51,839 nucleotides of DNA from Mansonella perstans (Eukaryota; Nematoda; Chromadorea; Rhabditida; Onchocercidae): the NCBI GenBank assembly GCA_037074765.1, contig JBAMDO010000303.1:1-51839 (forward strand), given 5' to 3'. Of this stretch, positions 25,713-36,518 are shown in pieces (the stretch's first letter is position 1; each line of letters opens with the position of its first letter). The notes beneath the pieces were generated by a model, which worked only from the letters and a program-made list of their open reading frames with translations, made no database searches and was not told where the DNA came from. The translations under genes were made by a program, and so were the position numbers.

Positions 25713-27649
25713 CTTAAATCTAGAAACAATAAATTCTGGTTCCGAAATTTTGTTCTTTTAATGATTTTAACAGAAATAATCAAATAATGAAATGATCATT
25801 AATGAATTCATGAAATTGATATAAATATATATAATATATAGCTTTATCTCTTTCTCTCCTTTCTCTCTCTCTCCACATATCTCCTTTCTAAGTTGAAAGA
25901 AAAGAAATTAATTCAGCAATTGAAGAGTTGAAATTGAATACTGAAATATTTCCAACATTCTTTTTTGGAAAAAAAAGTGCAATAAAACATAGATTATATC
26001 AGAGTTTATACAAATCATTAGTTTTCGAGTTTTTCAGTATTTCACTAAAAAATTAAATTTTTTAGTTCAACTATAATGAAATGATAATAGATAGCATATA
26101 AAGAAATGAGAAAGTAATTGAAATACAAATTAATAATAAAATAAAAAAGAGAGAGTTAGAAAAATAGAGAAAATCAGAAAAAAATAGCTAAATTGATTAA
26201 CCCTAAAAAGAATATTATTATTATGAGGGACAAGAGAAGAAAGAAAAAGGAGAGAGAGATTGCGAGAGAAGGAGAAATAGAAACAAGAATGTATGTCAAA
26301 TTTTTAATTGAAATATTCTAGCAAATGAATGTTCCCATCTGGATGAACGTTTACTCATTATCAGCGATAATTATTAAAGGTCACTGCGTGACCTTTCATT
26401 TTATCTCTCATTCTCTTAATAATACTTATTATTTCTTTTAAAATTTCCATTCTCCCATCATTTTCTTTTTCCATATTATATTGATTATTGATTTCCCTCA
26501 AGCATTTTTTGTCGCATTTTTTTCTTTTTCTTACGAATCGAATTTTTTTACACAAAAAAATGAAAATTTTTTTTTAAAAAGTAAATTTGAAATTGTGTAG
26601 AAAATACTAAATTCATTGAATTTAAACATAAACACTATAATTTCAAATTATCACTTTGATTATTAAATATATGAGATGAAAATAATTAATTATATAATTT
26701 TAAAAAATTAAAAATAATTAATTATATAATTATTTACATAATTTTAAAATAAAATATGATTGTAATTAGTATTCATAGATTTGGAAGATTAATCGAGTTA
26801 ATAATAATCATTATCAGAAATGATTTTTGATTTTTAATTGCTATTAACATAAAAATAAAGATAACAAGTGATAGGAATGTATTTTTGTTTGATTTCGAAT
26901 TAATTTATTTGTTCAGGAAATTAAAGAAATAGCTATATTTAGTTTTTTTTTTTTTTTTTTTTTGTATTTTCAGATTTAATGAATAACCGAAATTTCAAAG
27001 AGTCTTGAAGATTGCTTCAAAAGAAAGTTTTATTTTTAAGTAATCAAATGGTGGAAAATGCTGCGACAATTTTTCCATGCATTGATAATAAGGCAACATA
27101 ATCGAAAAAAAAATAATTTATTTATCCTTTGATTAGATTTTTATTAATAATTTTAAATTAATTATTGCAGCAATTGTTTGGAGATTTATATTTTCTTTTT
27201 CTTTTTTTGTAATTTTAATTTAAATGAGTTGATAATGCATTTAAAATATTTCTTTTAGTTTACGTCAAATAATTATGCGTACATTAGGAATACATAAAAA
27301 CATCGGAAACATATAATTCCCTTTTCCTGTTAATTTACATATAAATCATTATATGTTTGTTAGCACTACTGTAACTAATTAGCAGTACTTTAGCTAATTA
27401 TTTTGTAAAAATTTTTTGCTCATTTTAAAATTTGAAATTCATGATTTATTGGTTTTTGTAGTTTTTTTTTTTTTTTTTTTGTGAATATTTTTGTTTATGC
27501 ATGAATTAATTTATTATTTCTCATTATCAAACTTTTGATATGAATGGATTAGCTAATAGAGTTAAAATGTCAGTGGTTGAGAAATTAATAATTGTTAATG
27601 ATAGAATTACACTGTTATTTACCGTTATAATAAATATTTCTTTTTACAG
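25713..27649. promoter_or_regulatory. Intergenic region between two divergent genes
   Basis: The GGACT-like gene runs left and the unrecognised 27.6-kb gene runs right from here. The region has CT-rich and GA-rich microsatellite stretches (25,850-25,885; 26,230-26,290) and long T runs (26,941-26,963; 27,464-27,480). No exon is supported; the 64-codon frame at 26,361-26,555 is a low-complexity shadow. Confidence 0.45.
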
Positions 27650-27658
27650 ATATGAGAA

Positions 27659-30396
27659 ATGATACAGGTAAATTCTCACCATCAGACGAAATGTGAAATT
27701 ATTGCGCAACAAATTCTCAAGAAACTTCTGCGTAAACGTTCCTTCCAGAAGTATCTTATTGATATTACGGTAAAGGAAGTGTTAAATAATGTTAGATCAG
27801 CTGATACTACTCACAGACAACGCTTAATTATTCAAAATCTGGATTTTGAACCATCAACAAGTTATCGGCGTGCTATTATCTATCAAAATATCGATTTATT
27901 GATTTGCCATCTGAAGCTTATCGTAGATTCGTTCATTAAAAGCTGTAAGTAAACCTACAACATCAATAGTTACAATGACAATGATGAATAGATATGATTA
28001 AAACATGAAAAATTTTGATATTTTTTACAATTTTTTATTTCTGTTCATATTAAATTGTAGAGTTGAAAATGTACAAACGAGAACTTTTTGTTATGTTTCA
28101 GTAATTTTTTCTATCCTAAAATTAGATAGAAATGATTATTTAATTAGTATATGGCGATCATTTTTTCTAATACTCTCCATTCGTTAATCATTAAAATAGT
28201 TTGATTGAGTATATTTTACGTTTTTTCGATAGATAAATGAAGTAAAAATTAAGGCAAAGAAATGCATTGAAAACACATAACAATAAAATGTAAAAAAGTG
28301 TAAAATACGTGAAAAACGAAACGTGAAAAAAGCATGCCTTAGATATGTTGTGAATTATTGTCATTATTTTTTCAGCAAATCTTGCATTCTGTGATATTGG
28401 TGCCAATATAAATCATGATGCTGCTGCATTATTTTCCGTCCGATTAAAACTGGAACAATTCCTCAATTCCAATCACTTTCAGCTGTTACGTTTTGAACAG
28501 TTTATTAGACGTCTCTACACTTTGTTACGTTGTTTTGCTGCGAGAATTTCAACGTTGGTTATTATTGCGAAAATTTTTTCTTTTTTAAAATTTGCATTAA
28601 TTAATTTTTATTTTTATCATGCATTGTTTAATGTTGCTTATTTCTTAACTTTCCATCAAAATTAAAATATGAATTAATAGTTACCATTCTTCTATTAGAA
28701 TTATCAATAATAATTGACATTCTACAATGCAAGATATATCATTAAAGAAATTGTGGTTTATATGAGTAAATACAATTAAAGATGCTAGTAATGACCAATA
28801 ATGATAATAATAATAAAATAATAGTGATTGTAATGACAACAATAATGAATGTAGAAATCAAACATTTTCATTTTTGAACTTTATTATGCCGTTAAAACGA
28901 ACTAATTAATCGAAAATTTTTATGAATAATGAGTTTTTAATATCTTTCAATTTTAGCCCATTTCAAATTGCCAATTGTGCATTCTTTGCTAGCTGTCTGT
29001 GCGATTTGTTATATCGTTTCGAAGAATTTTGTTCTATACATGAAAAGAATTTCACTAAAAAATTTGAACAGCTTCGGAAAGCTATCAGCGTCTTTTATGA
29101 CGTTGTCGTACGACGTTTAAATGAGGTTTTTGTTTGTTTTGTTAAGTACTTAATTCTGCAATTTATTTGTTTTTCAGTGACAATGGCATACAGTGTATAT
29201 TATTAGTCTGTTTCATTGATCACTTAAATCAACATTAATTTGAAGTTAGGTACAATCTACATTAGGTTCTCTTAATCATATTTATCAAGTTTTCTGTAAC
29301 GTTATAGATTTTAACGGGAAATACTTATAGAAAAAAGAAATTGAAAGAATAATCAATAGACCGTGAACTTTTAATGTTTACGCATAGTTGTGATGTACAC
29401 AGAAATTAACTAAAATTGATTTAAATGAACAAGAATTTTTAGCTTGAAGATTAAATCCATATGGTTTTCTTTCACTTTTTTTTATAGATGATCACAAAAA
29501 GAATTAAACAGGAATATGAAGGGGGAAAAGTTTTGAATAGTGAAATTAGTCCGTTACGGCGTGCTCCAAATAGACCAAAGTTTGCAGCAACATTTCGTGA
29601 AGTTGAACATACGTTGCGTAGTCCAGGATATTTATTACCGTATGACCTTCGTGTAAGTAATTCATTTAAGTGAATCTAACCAATGAAAAGTTTATATAGA
29701 AAGTTATATTGCAATTTCTTCTCAAACTATTTCAATGCTTTAACACCAAATCTCATTTACATTTGTTACATAAGAGATATCATAGTAATACCAATGTAGA
29801 GTTCATGTTATAATCATTTGATAAACTATATGATAATTCATCAGTTGGTTTTTAGCATGTGTTTTTCAGGAGAAACGTCGATTGATCCAATCACGTCGAG
29901 CGACATCATTATCACCTTCAAAGCAAAGATTTTTGAAGCATACACCACAAAAAATTATTCCAAAAGAAACAGTTCATCGGTGCATTATTTTTTTCTTAAA
30001 TTATTTACTTGCTCTGTGCTGATACTTAAGTCTTGAACATAGAAGTTTGGTAGCGAAATGTCTTTACAGGGATTCATATATTAGGATCTGCAGGCCCGGA
30101 AAATAAGGCAAGGATTAATCAATACAGCATAGTAGAGAAATTAGAAAATTAAAAGGAAAAAAAGAGCACAGCGATATATGTTAATCTTTCCCTCTTAGCA
30201 TCAACTGGCGCCTATTTGCTTCATCTTCCAAATGATTTCACTCAGCATTTCCGTTCCCAATTGCTTGGCTTTCAATTTTAAAATTTCGGCGATAAATTTA
30301 TTGTTCTTTTCCTGTAGGTTAGCTCATGAAATAACCAAAGAAATGGTAAATGGTTTGGCGGTACGCATGGACGATGTGATAATATCATCCAGATAA
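27659..30396 (+). CDS. Unrecognised helical protein, six exons, 328 residues
   Basis: I do not recognise this protein. Exons: 27659-27944, 28376-28553, 28957-29125, 29488-29652, 29870-29979 and 30318-30396, all GT/AG with phases 1, 2, 0, 0 and 2. A TTTTTACAG acceptor ends at 27,649, nine bases before the ATG, fitting spliced-leader addition; an earlier ATG at 27,652 is in a frame that stops after 14 codons. The first ~210 residues look all-helical with alternating charge (K-K-L-L-R-K-R-S-F, I-R-R-L-Y-T-L-L-R-C-F). They contain a cysteine-rich helix (NCAFFASCLCDLLYRFEEFC). A proline/arginine-rich basic region follows (R-R-A-P-N-R-P-K; S-R-R-A-T-S-L-S-P-S-K-Q-R). The last exon adds an amphipathic end (LAHEITKEMVNGLAVRMDD). 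No membrane segment or signal peptide is seen. An alternative 30,070 exon would end the protein earlier. Confidence 0.65.
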
Positions 30397-30999
30397 TGCA
30401 TGCTAATTATATCAGTCCAGATCAGTTCACTTCGGAATTTTCTCTACTTTTTATTCTTTTTGGTAATATGTATTACGAAAGATTAAGGTTTTCATGAAAT
30501 AATGCTGTATTATATCAAAATAAATAATTCTTTAAACTTTTTTCATTTTTAAATTCTTTAAACGAAGAGGATGCAATTTTGACTGATATAAATTGTTAAT
30601 GCTGGAAAATAAACAAATTAATAATAGGATGAATTAAAAATTTAATAGTAATCGGAATGATAGTTTAATTTTGGAAAAACTTTTTTTAATGAACAGTTTT
30701 TCTCTTTTTTGTGCTTCGCAATTTTGATGAATATTTTAATAAGTATTTTCATTTTCCTTTCCCATTTTTTTCCATTCAATAGTAATTATTACTTTTTCAT
30801 TTCATTTGGTTAATTTTTTAGCTTTGACTTGATATATTAACATTTCGATTACTAAGTAAAAAGCCTGCTTATCGTTTTTTACAAAGATAATGATAAGATT
30901 TTATGGAATTCAAAAGTAATATGTCAAATCAAATTATTTATGTGACTCAAAACACTCAATTCTTTAAGGTAAAGTATCGAATAATTTAAAAAAAGAAAC
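30397..30999. other. Non-coding DNA after the 27.6-kb gene
   Basis: This A+T-rich stretch shows no exon or repeat. It separates single-copy genes from the repeated array that starts at about 31 kb. Confidence 0.5.
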
Positions 31000-31262
31000 G
31001 TAGATGTTGAAATATAAATGTCGGAGCGTCGAAATGTTGATTAAATTTTGTCAGAAACAAATTAAAAACCATTTTCATTTTGTAACATATCGAGATATAA
31101 CCATCAGCGTACTGACGGTAGTATCCATGGTTCCGGATTTCCCGGAGGCCCCTGGGCTGCTGGTAATCTCGGTTGTCCAATCGTTCTCGGTGCACCCGGC
31201 GGCCTCAGCGGTTCCGGTAGTTCCGATAACACGATTTCATTTGGAATACAACAGATAACTAG
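31000..31262 (-). pseudogene. Decayed inverted copy of the short collagen-like gene
   Basis: Read on the minus strand, this interval keeps the end of the signal segment (ICCIPNEIV, compare ICCTPSEIV at 38.3 kb), then a degraded Gly-X-Y stretch, and further on a Y-I-S-I-C-Y-K-M-K-M-V end equivalent to I-S-I-C-Q-E-M-E-M-V near 38,600. The start codon and first part of the signal peptide are missing and replaced by LTR sequence ending at 31,263. Several expected glycines are Glu or Arg codons, and the frame stops early. I call it a pseudogene of the family at 38,264 and 51,781. Confidence 0.7.
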
Positions 31263-31762
31263 TGTCGGGAAAGTTTTGTAGCACAACTTTTATTTTAAAA
31301 CGCGAAGCAAATGGATTGATGTAGTAAGAAAGTGCTGAATTAACGCCAACTAGACTGGAGCCGATGAAAGCAGTTAATGCTTAATGGTTAATGGTAATGA
31401 TAATTGTGAATAGAGTAACAGTTTATATAGGGAGAGAAGAAGGGGTGGATCTGTTAATACAAGGGCCATAAATCGTTTTATATAAGCTAATTAATGGTTT
31501 CATATGACGGGTCATAATGTGACAAGATAAAAATAGTTGAGAGAAGACATGAGTTTCGGCAATGCCGAAAGGATATGGGAAGTAATTATAAGGAGCGTAA
31601 ATATAGATAATGACAGAAAAGTATGGGAATAATTCTAAGGGATTTAAATCATACAAATAAAGTACGGGAAATAATTCAAAAATGAGATAACTGATGAATC
31701 ACGGAAAGCATTCCCTATGAATTTGTATAAAAGTTATTTTAATTTTCGCGACTTTCGCGACA
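31263..31762 (-). mobile_element. LTR of a BEL/Pao-type element (3' LTR, minus orientation)
   Basis: The block starts (plus strand) with TGTCGGGAAAG and ends with CTTTCGCGACA at 31,752-31,762, an inverted pair with one mismatch, as expected for LTR ends of the TG...CA type. On the minus strand it contains a TATATAA box at about 31,418-31,425 and an AATAAA signal at about 31,288-31,293, in the right order for an LTR. It follows the envelope-like ORF, whose stop lies about 24 bp inside it. I see no clear purine tract just before 31,762 on the minus strand, so the outer edge is less certain. No second LTR is found in the window. Confidence 0.6.
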
Positions 31763-32985
31763 TTCCAGAGAGAGGAGGGTTGATGGGTTTGAAGAGTGAA
31801 TAATTGGATTATAGGGTAAAGGAATATAACGATCACAGGGATTTTTATCGTTATGTCCATTTAGGGGAACTTGAACTATTCTCTTAGGAATGCATTCCGT
31901 ATGTTTTGTAATTTTGATGCATAGAAAATGAAAAATGAAGTTAATCAATTTAAATTTCAATTCTATAACAATTATCATAAATAAAATTACAAAACTAAAT
32001 GCACCAACAGCGATGAGTTTCCAATGAGCTATTATGTGTGCTAGTTCTTCTATTGTCTCAGTAGTTTTCTCAAATTGTGCTGTCAGCTATTCAATTAACT
32101 CTTCTCCTTGCTGTTCTACTTCTGTCCAGAGTAACTTTGATTTGTTTTCTTCTTCGTTGTTTAATTCCTTCATAATTAACTGATCCTTGGAATCTGAGTT
32201 CATTGTATCCTTTGATTGCCATTGATCGACTCCTTCATCGATGATTATGTCTCCATTCATGAGATGAGGGTTAGAAAAGTTACAAGTCGTATCTTGTACC
32301 TTCTCATTTTCCTCAAAGGTGAATGATGTTTGCAATTCATCTATTATCACATGCTTCTCGTATATCTGGGCATTATATCTCCCAATTCTTTTATAAAGAC
32401 ATCTACTGGTTGCTTGGGTATTGTTCCATAGTATGATACTTGTTTGTAATACACACTTACCACTTTGTGTTCTGCAGTGATTTGTATTATCAAGATCCGA
32501 TAGTAATCTTTTACCATCATAAAGGAGGAGTGATCCGTCTTCTGTTACGTAATTAGTGGTAGATTGACATCTTGTTCCTAGCCAACCGTAGGAATATTGT
32601 ACATTGTTGTTCGTTGTCCATTTGTTCGGCTTAATTCTTTTTAACGGTGATCCAGTTAATTCCTTTTGATCGTGTAAATTTGTACATAAATGGTAAGATA
32701 TAGGAGAAGTGATAGTTTCATCTGAAACTACTGACAAGGATAGTCGCAGAAAGGCCTTGGTACACACCGTTCGCGTAATATTGCTACATTTGATTGCAGG
32801 TATCCGAGCGTGAGTCGAGTATAAACTGTGACTTGTGTCAATGTAACATTTTGACGAGTAAATTCATTACAATTCCATTTTTGTGGCATATTAAAGGGAG
32901 TACCTGTTATCCATTTACAGTCTTGCTTGGAGTTTGTCTCGACTGCGGTTATGAGAATCAGCGACATTAAATATAGACAATTCAT
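31739..32985 (-). pseudogene. Envelope-like glycoprotein remnant of the BEL/Pao element
   Basis: Three minus-strand open segments follow each other: 32985-32728, 32767-32087 and then the frame continuing to 31739. The first begins with a hydrophobic signal-like segment (L-Y-L-M-S-L-I-L-I) and has several N-x-T/S sites and cysteines. The second is a Cys- and N-glycosylation-rich ectodomain-like stretch ending in an acidic region. The last contains a long hydrophobic helix at about 32,020-31,950, a plausible membrane anchor, with a short internal tail. The gene is broken by a frameshift near 32,740 and an in-frame TAG at 32,089-32,087. Some nematode BEL/Pao elements are known to carry env-like genes; I cannot name the viral family from sequence alone. 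Confidence 0.6.
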
Positions 32986-33065
32986 TATTGTCTTAGAAAT
33001 TGGTTGGGTTTCATTTCGTTTCCGAGTGGCTGCTCTGGTTCTCGTAGCAATTGGTTTCTCCGGTT

Positions 33066-33300
33066 CTATATTTTGAATTGGGGTTTGAGGAGTTGGTTGT
33101 TGAATAGTTTCGTATCTTCAACTTCTAGAGGATGTAACATATTTACTGGCCTATTAAGTAACTTTCCATGTGGCATTTCTATCACAGCATTTCTTATTTC
33201 TTTGAAATTAAATTCCCAGTATGGCCAACTGGATTCATTTTCTTTTAACCATAAGGGTCCATACCACCATGGCTCATACCTTTTCAATTTTCAATTTTCC
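33066..33300 (-). pseudogene. BEL/Pao polyprotein fragment with an internal deletion
   Basis: The minus-strand frame ending at 33,066 starts with W-W-Y-G-P-L-W-L-K, typical of the segment after the RNase H region of BEL/Pao Pol. Only about 15 residues later it reads N-A-V-I-E-M-P-H-G-K and N-R-P-V-N-M-L-H-P-L-E, typical of the very C-terminus of the integrase part. Most of the integrase is therefore missing between them. The fragment abuts a block-A repeat at about 33,300, so the 5' part of the element (LTR, gag, protease, reverse transcriptase) is absent. Assignment rests on family motifs I recall. Confidence 0.65.
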
Positions 33301-33306
33301 CTTTCT

Positions 33307-34320
33307 CTTACAGTACCTTATACATAATTCAATTTCTCGGTCATTTGAAAGGATGATCATAGGAATGAATGTACGACTGATTCGGGTAATTTAACAATTA
33401 TTTACCATTTATAGATAATAATTACCAGATTGATTAATCTTTATGTAGTACTAACAACTAATTTATTATTACTTTCTACCAGGTAAAACATTTCAAATCA
33501 GAATTTTTTACCATAATGATTTTACAATAAGCAGATAAGTCAATATAATTTTACAGTACTAATTCTTTGCCGCTTTGCTATAACTAATATGTAGTTCAGA
33601 TAAATTTGAAACATTTGAATTGAAAATTGCTACTTTGCCCTTAATCAGTGGTTCATTTCAGGCTTCATCTCATGAACTTCTTAATTACCTATGGGCTCTT
33701 TCAATATGAGATGTTTGCCTTTTCATTTCATCTATGTAAGAAATTTGGCAAATTAATCAAGTTACATTGAAATATGTATAATTTTAATGCGCATAATTCT
33801 AATTTAGCATATAGAAGTATTTGGAACAAAAATCGCGGTCCAATATACCATCGGTTTCAAGGCAACCTATTCAGTATCGTGCAGTAAGAAATATCACAAT
33901 TGCTCGTATACCAGCGGTTGTTGTCTCCGAGACACACTAAAGCGCGGACCAGCGCATCTGTTTCTTCACCATCTCAATGAATATACAATGCATTCCTCAT
34001 TTCTTCCAATACTTGATGGATTGTTACGAATGAAAATACCATTGCTGATACTTTTTGACCTTTATTATGGCATTGATATTGGCAGAGAGAAAATTGTAGT
34101 TTACAGCATAGAAACAAAGTTCTATTTGAAAAATTATTGGTTATTTTTAAAGATAAATATGCATAAAGGAACAAGTCGTAAAAGCAATCTTGTCCATTAA
34201 ATTTTTTTGTTTATTTGAAATGATATTATTATTATTTTGAATTCGAAATGTTTACCTTCCAGTTAAATTTACACACATAATCAGTATTAATGTCAAATTC
34301 CGACTGATAATGTTCGCCTG
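33307..34320 (+). repeat. Block A, copy 1 (gene fragment)
   Basis: This copy is nearly identical to 34,991-35,975 and related to copies at 45.0, 47.2 and 48.9 kb. It keeps candidate exon H (33,662-33,735, coding LHLMNFLITYGLFQYEMFAF and on, donor T|GTAAGA) and candidate exon K (33,808-33,883, with WNKNRGPIYHRFQGN, donor CA|GTAAGA). A further open frame (to 34,200) ends in S-R-K-S-N-L-V-H. It lacks the block's first exon, whose place is taken by the retroelement, and is cut at about 34,318. Confidence 0.7.
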
Positions 34321-34732
34321 AACAAGTTTAAAGTGATCCAAGAAACTTATTTGTTTAATTATTACCAAGAGTACAAATTCATAAGTTTATAAGAATAGCA
34401 ATGGAAGAAAAATAATATCAATGTTATTAACAACAGCAGCATTGATCATAACAATAATTATGAAAATCAGAATAATGACAATAATCAATTTCAAATTTTT
34501 AATGAAATGAGAAAAATGATACTCAAAGGGTTGCAAAATGAAATCTTTAATTAACAAAGAGAGAAAATAAAATAAAAATAAAAAACGAAGGAGAAAAATT
34601 GAAATAAGAAGGTATCGACTGATTGAGCTGAAATTAAATCAAATTTAACTCCCTAATGTTAATAAACAACAATAATTTTACGGTACATTTCTTCACATAT
34701 TTCTTATTCATTTTTCTTTTGATTTAAAAGAA

Positions 34733-36120
34733 ATGTCACCGATTTTAATCAATTGTCCAATAACTGTTGGAATCATTATTGCTAAATCTTCAAGAAATAC
34801 ATCAAGGAACAATAAATTGACAAGTAAAATGGCTGAATTGGCCGGTGGTAGTAAAAATGAACAAATGACAAATGCATATGACACCAGTGTTACCAGAGTT
34901 TTCTATCAAATTACTCACTCTCTTAAATTTTCATTTTCCGAACTTTAAAACTGTGATTAAGATGCTAAACCTACATTTCTTTTCCTCACAGTACATTATA
35001 CTTCAATTTCTCAATCATTTGTCGAAGGATTACTAATACGAATCAATGCATGATTGAATCTGGTCATTTAACAATCATTTACCATTATTATGCACAATAA
35101 TTACCAGATTGATTAATCTTTATGTAGTACTAACAACTAATTTATTATTACTTTCTATCAGGTAAAACATTTCAAATCAGAATATTTTACCGTAATAACT
35201 TTACAATAAGCAGATAAGTCAATATAATTTTACAGTACTAATTCTTTGCCGCTTTGCTATAACTAATATGTAGTTCAGATAAATTTGAAACATTTGAATT
35301 GAAAATTGCTACTTTGCCCTTAATCAGTGGTTCATTTCAGGCTTCATCTCATGAACTTCTTAATACCTATGGGCTCTTTCAATATGAGATGTTTGCCTTT
35401 TCATTTCATCTATGTAAGAAATTTGGCAAATTAATCAAGTTACATTGAAATATGTATAATTTTAATGCGCATAATTCTAATTTAGCATATAGAAGTATTT
35501 GGAACAAAAATCGCGGTCCAATACACCATCGGTTTCAAGGCAACCTATTCAGTATCGTGCAGTAAGAAATATTACAATTGCTCTAGGTTGTTGTCTCCGA
35601 GACATACTAAAGCAGACCAGCGCATCTGTTTCTTCACCATCTCAATGAATATACAATGCATTCCTCATTTCTTCCAATACTTGATGGATTGTTACGAATG
35701 AAAATACCATTGCTGATACTTTTTGACCTTTATTATGGCATTGATATTGGCAGAGAGAAAATTGTAGTTTACAGCATAGAAACAAAGTTCTATTTGAAAA
35801 ATTATTGGTTATTTTTAAAGATAAATATGCATAAAGGAACAATCGTAAAAGCAATCTTGTCCATTAATTTTTGTTTATCTGAAATGATATTATTATTATT
35901 TTGAATTCGAAATGTTTACCTTTCAGTTAAATTTACACACATAATCAGTATTAATGTCAAATTCCGACTGATAATGCTATTGGTAGCGGCAGGTAACGTA
36001 GTACGCCATTGCTTTCGAATAATCTTTTTCGCATTTAATACGCAAGCGTACACTTTGTTACCGGATTTTCGCTTTTCAACAAATATCACAACCACAGATG
36101 TAAAAATGTTGACATCTTAG
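34733..36120 (+). pseudogene. Block A gene, copy 2 (candidate multi-exon gene, damaged)
   Basis: This copy has both ends. A GATTTAAAAG acceptor at 34,730 precedes an ATG at 34,733; the first exon (MSPILINCPITVGIIIAKSS..., ...SKNEQMTNAYDT) probably ends at 34,886 in phase 1. Later candidate exons are one starting at 34,992, a short one with L-I-L-C-R-F-A-I-T-N near 35,236-35,270, H (35,341-35,413), K (near 35,487-35,562), and a last exon at 35,927-36,120. The last exon follows TTTCAG, is open for 63 codons and ends D-V-K-M-L-T-S. H has a one-base deletion (TTAATACC for TTAATTACC in copy 1), and the K-to-N region is also damaged, so this copy is probably dead. I do not recognise the protein. 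Its 3' end faces the 3' end of the block B gene. Confidence 0.45.
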
Positions 36121-36518
36121 AAAGTACCAAATAAATTCCAACACACCAAGCTGGGAAAAAAGAAAATATAGAAAATCAATTGAAACTCTTTTCATTTCTA
36201 ATTCTGATATTATTCATCAGAATTTTTTACCTTTAAATTAATCAAGTTCAAATTTTGATGAAATGAGAAAAACGATACTGAAAGATTATTATTGAAGAAT
36301 TAATTATCCCGTGTAACACTGATATAGACTTACTAATGACATTTTATCGAAATTAATTACTGGTGAAAAGTAACAATAAACGAAAATAGCTCACAATAAT
36401 GTGCATGCTACATAAAATTGCTTTCCTTTTCTATTTTTGTTCCTCCTTTTTTGCTCTCAAATCGGTTTTGATAAAAAATTAAAATGTTTTTGAAACTAAT
36501 ATTTGGCAGAAATTAGTT

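Noticed and set aside
30070..30106. Short alternative last exon of the unrecognised 27.6-kb gene
   Set aside because: It is in phase but codes only 12 residues and then stops; the 30,318 exon gives a longer, more protein-like end. Kept only as an alternative.
33974..34174. Minus-strand 66-codon ORFs repeated in all block A copies (also 35.6, 45.7, 47.9 and 49.3 kb)
   Set aside because: They are antisense shadows of the plus-strand exon; they recur only because the DNA is repeated and lack splice context.
35915..36120. Long open frame on the minus strand opposite the last block A exon
   Set aside because: The plus-strand frame starts right after TTTCAG, joins the preceding exon of copy 1 type in phase and has a normal stop. 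The minus frame has no acceptor or start of comparable quality.
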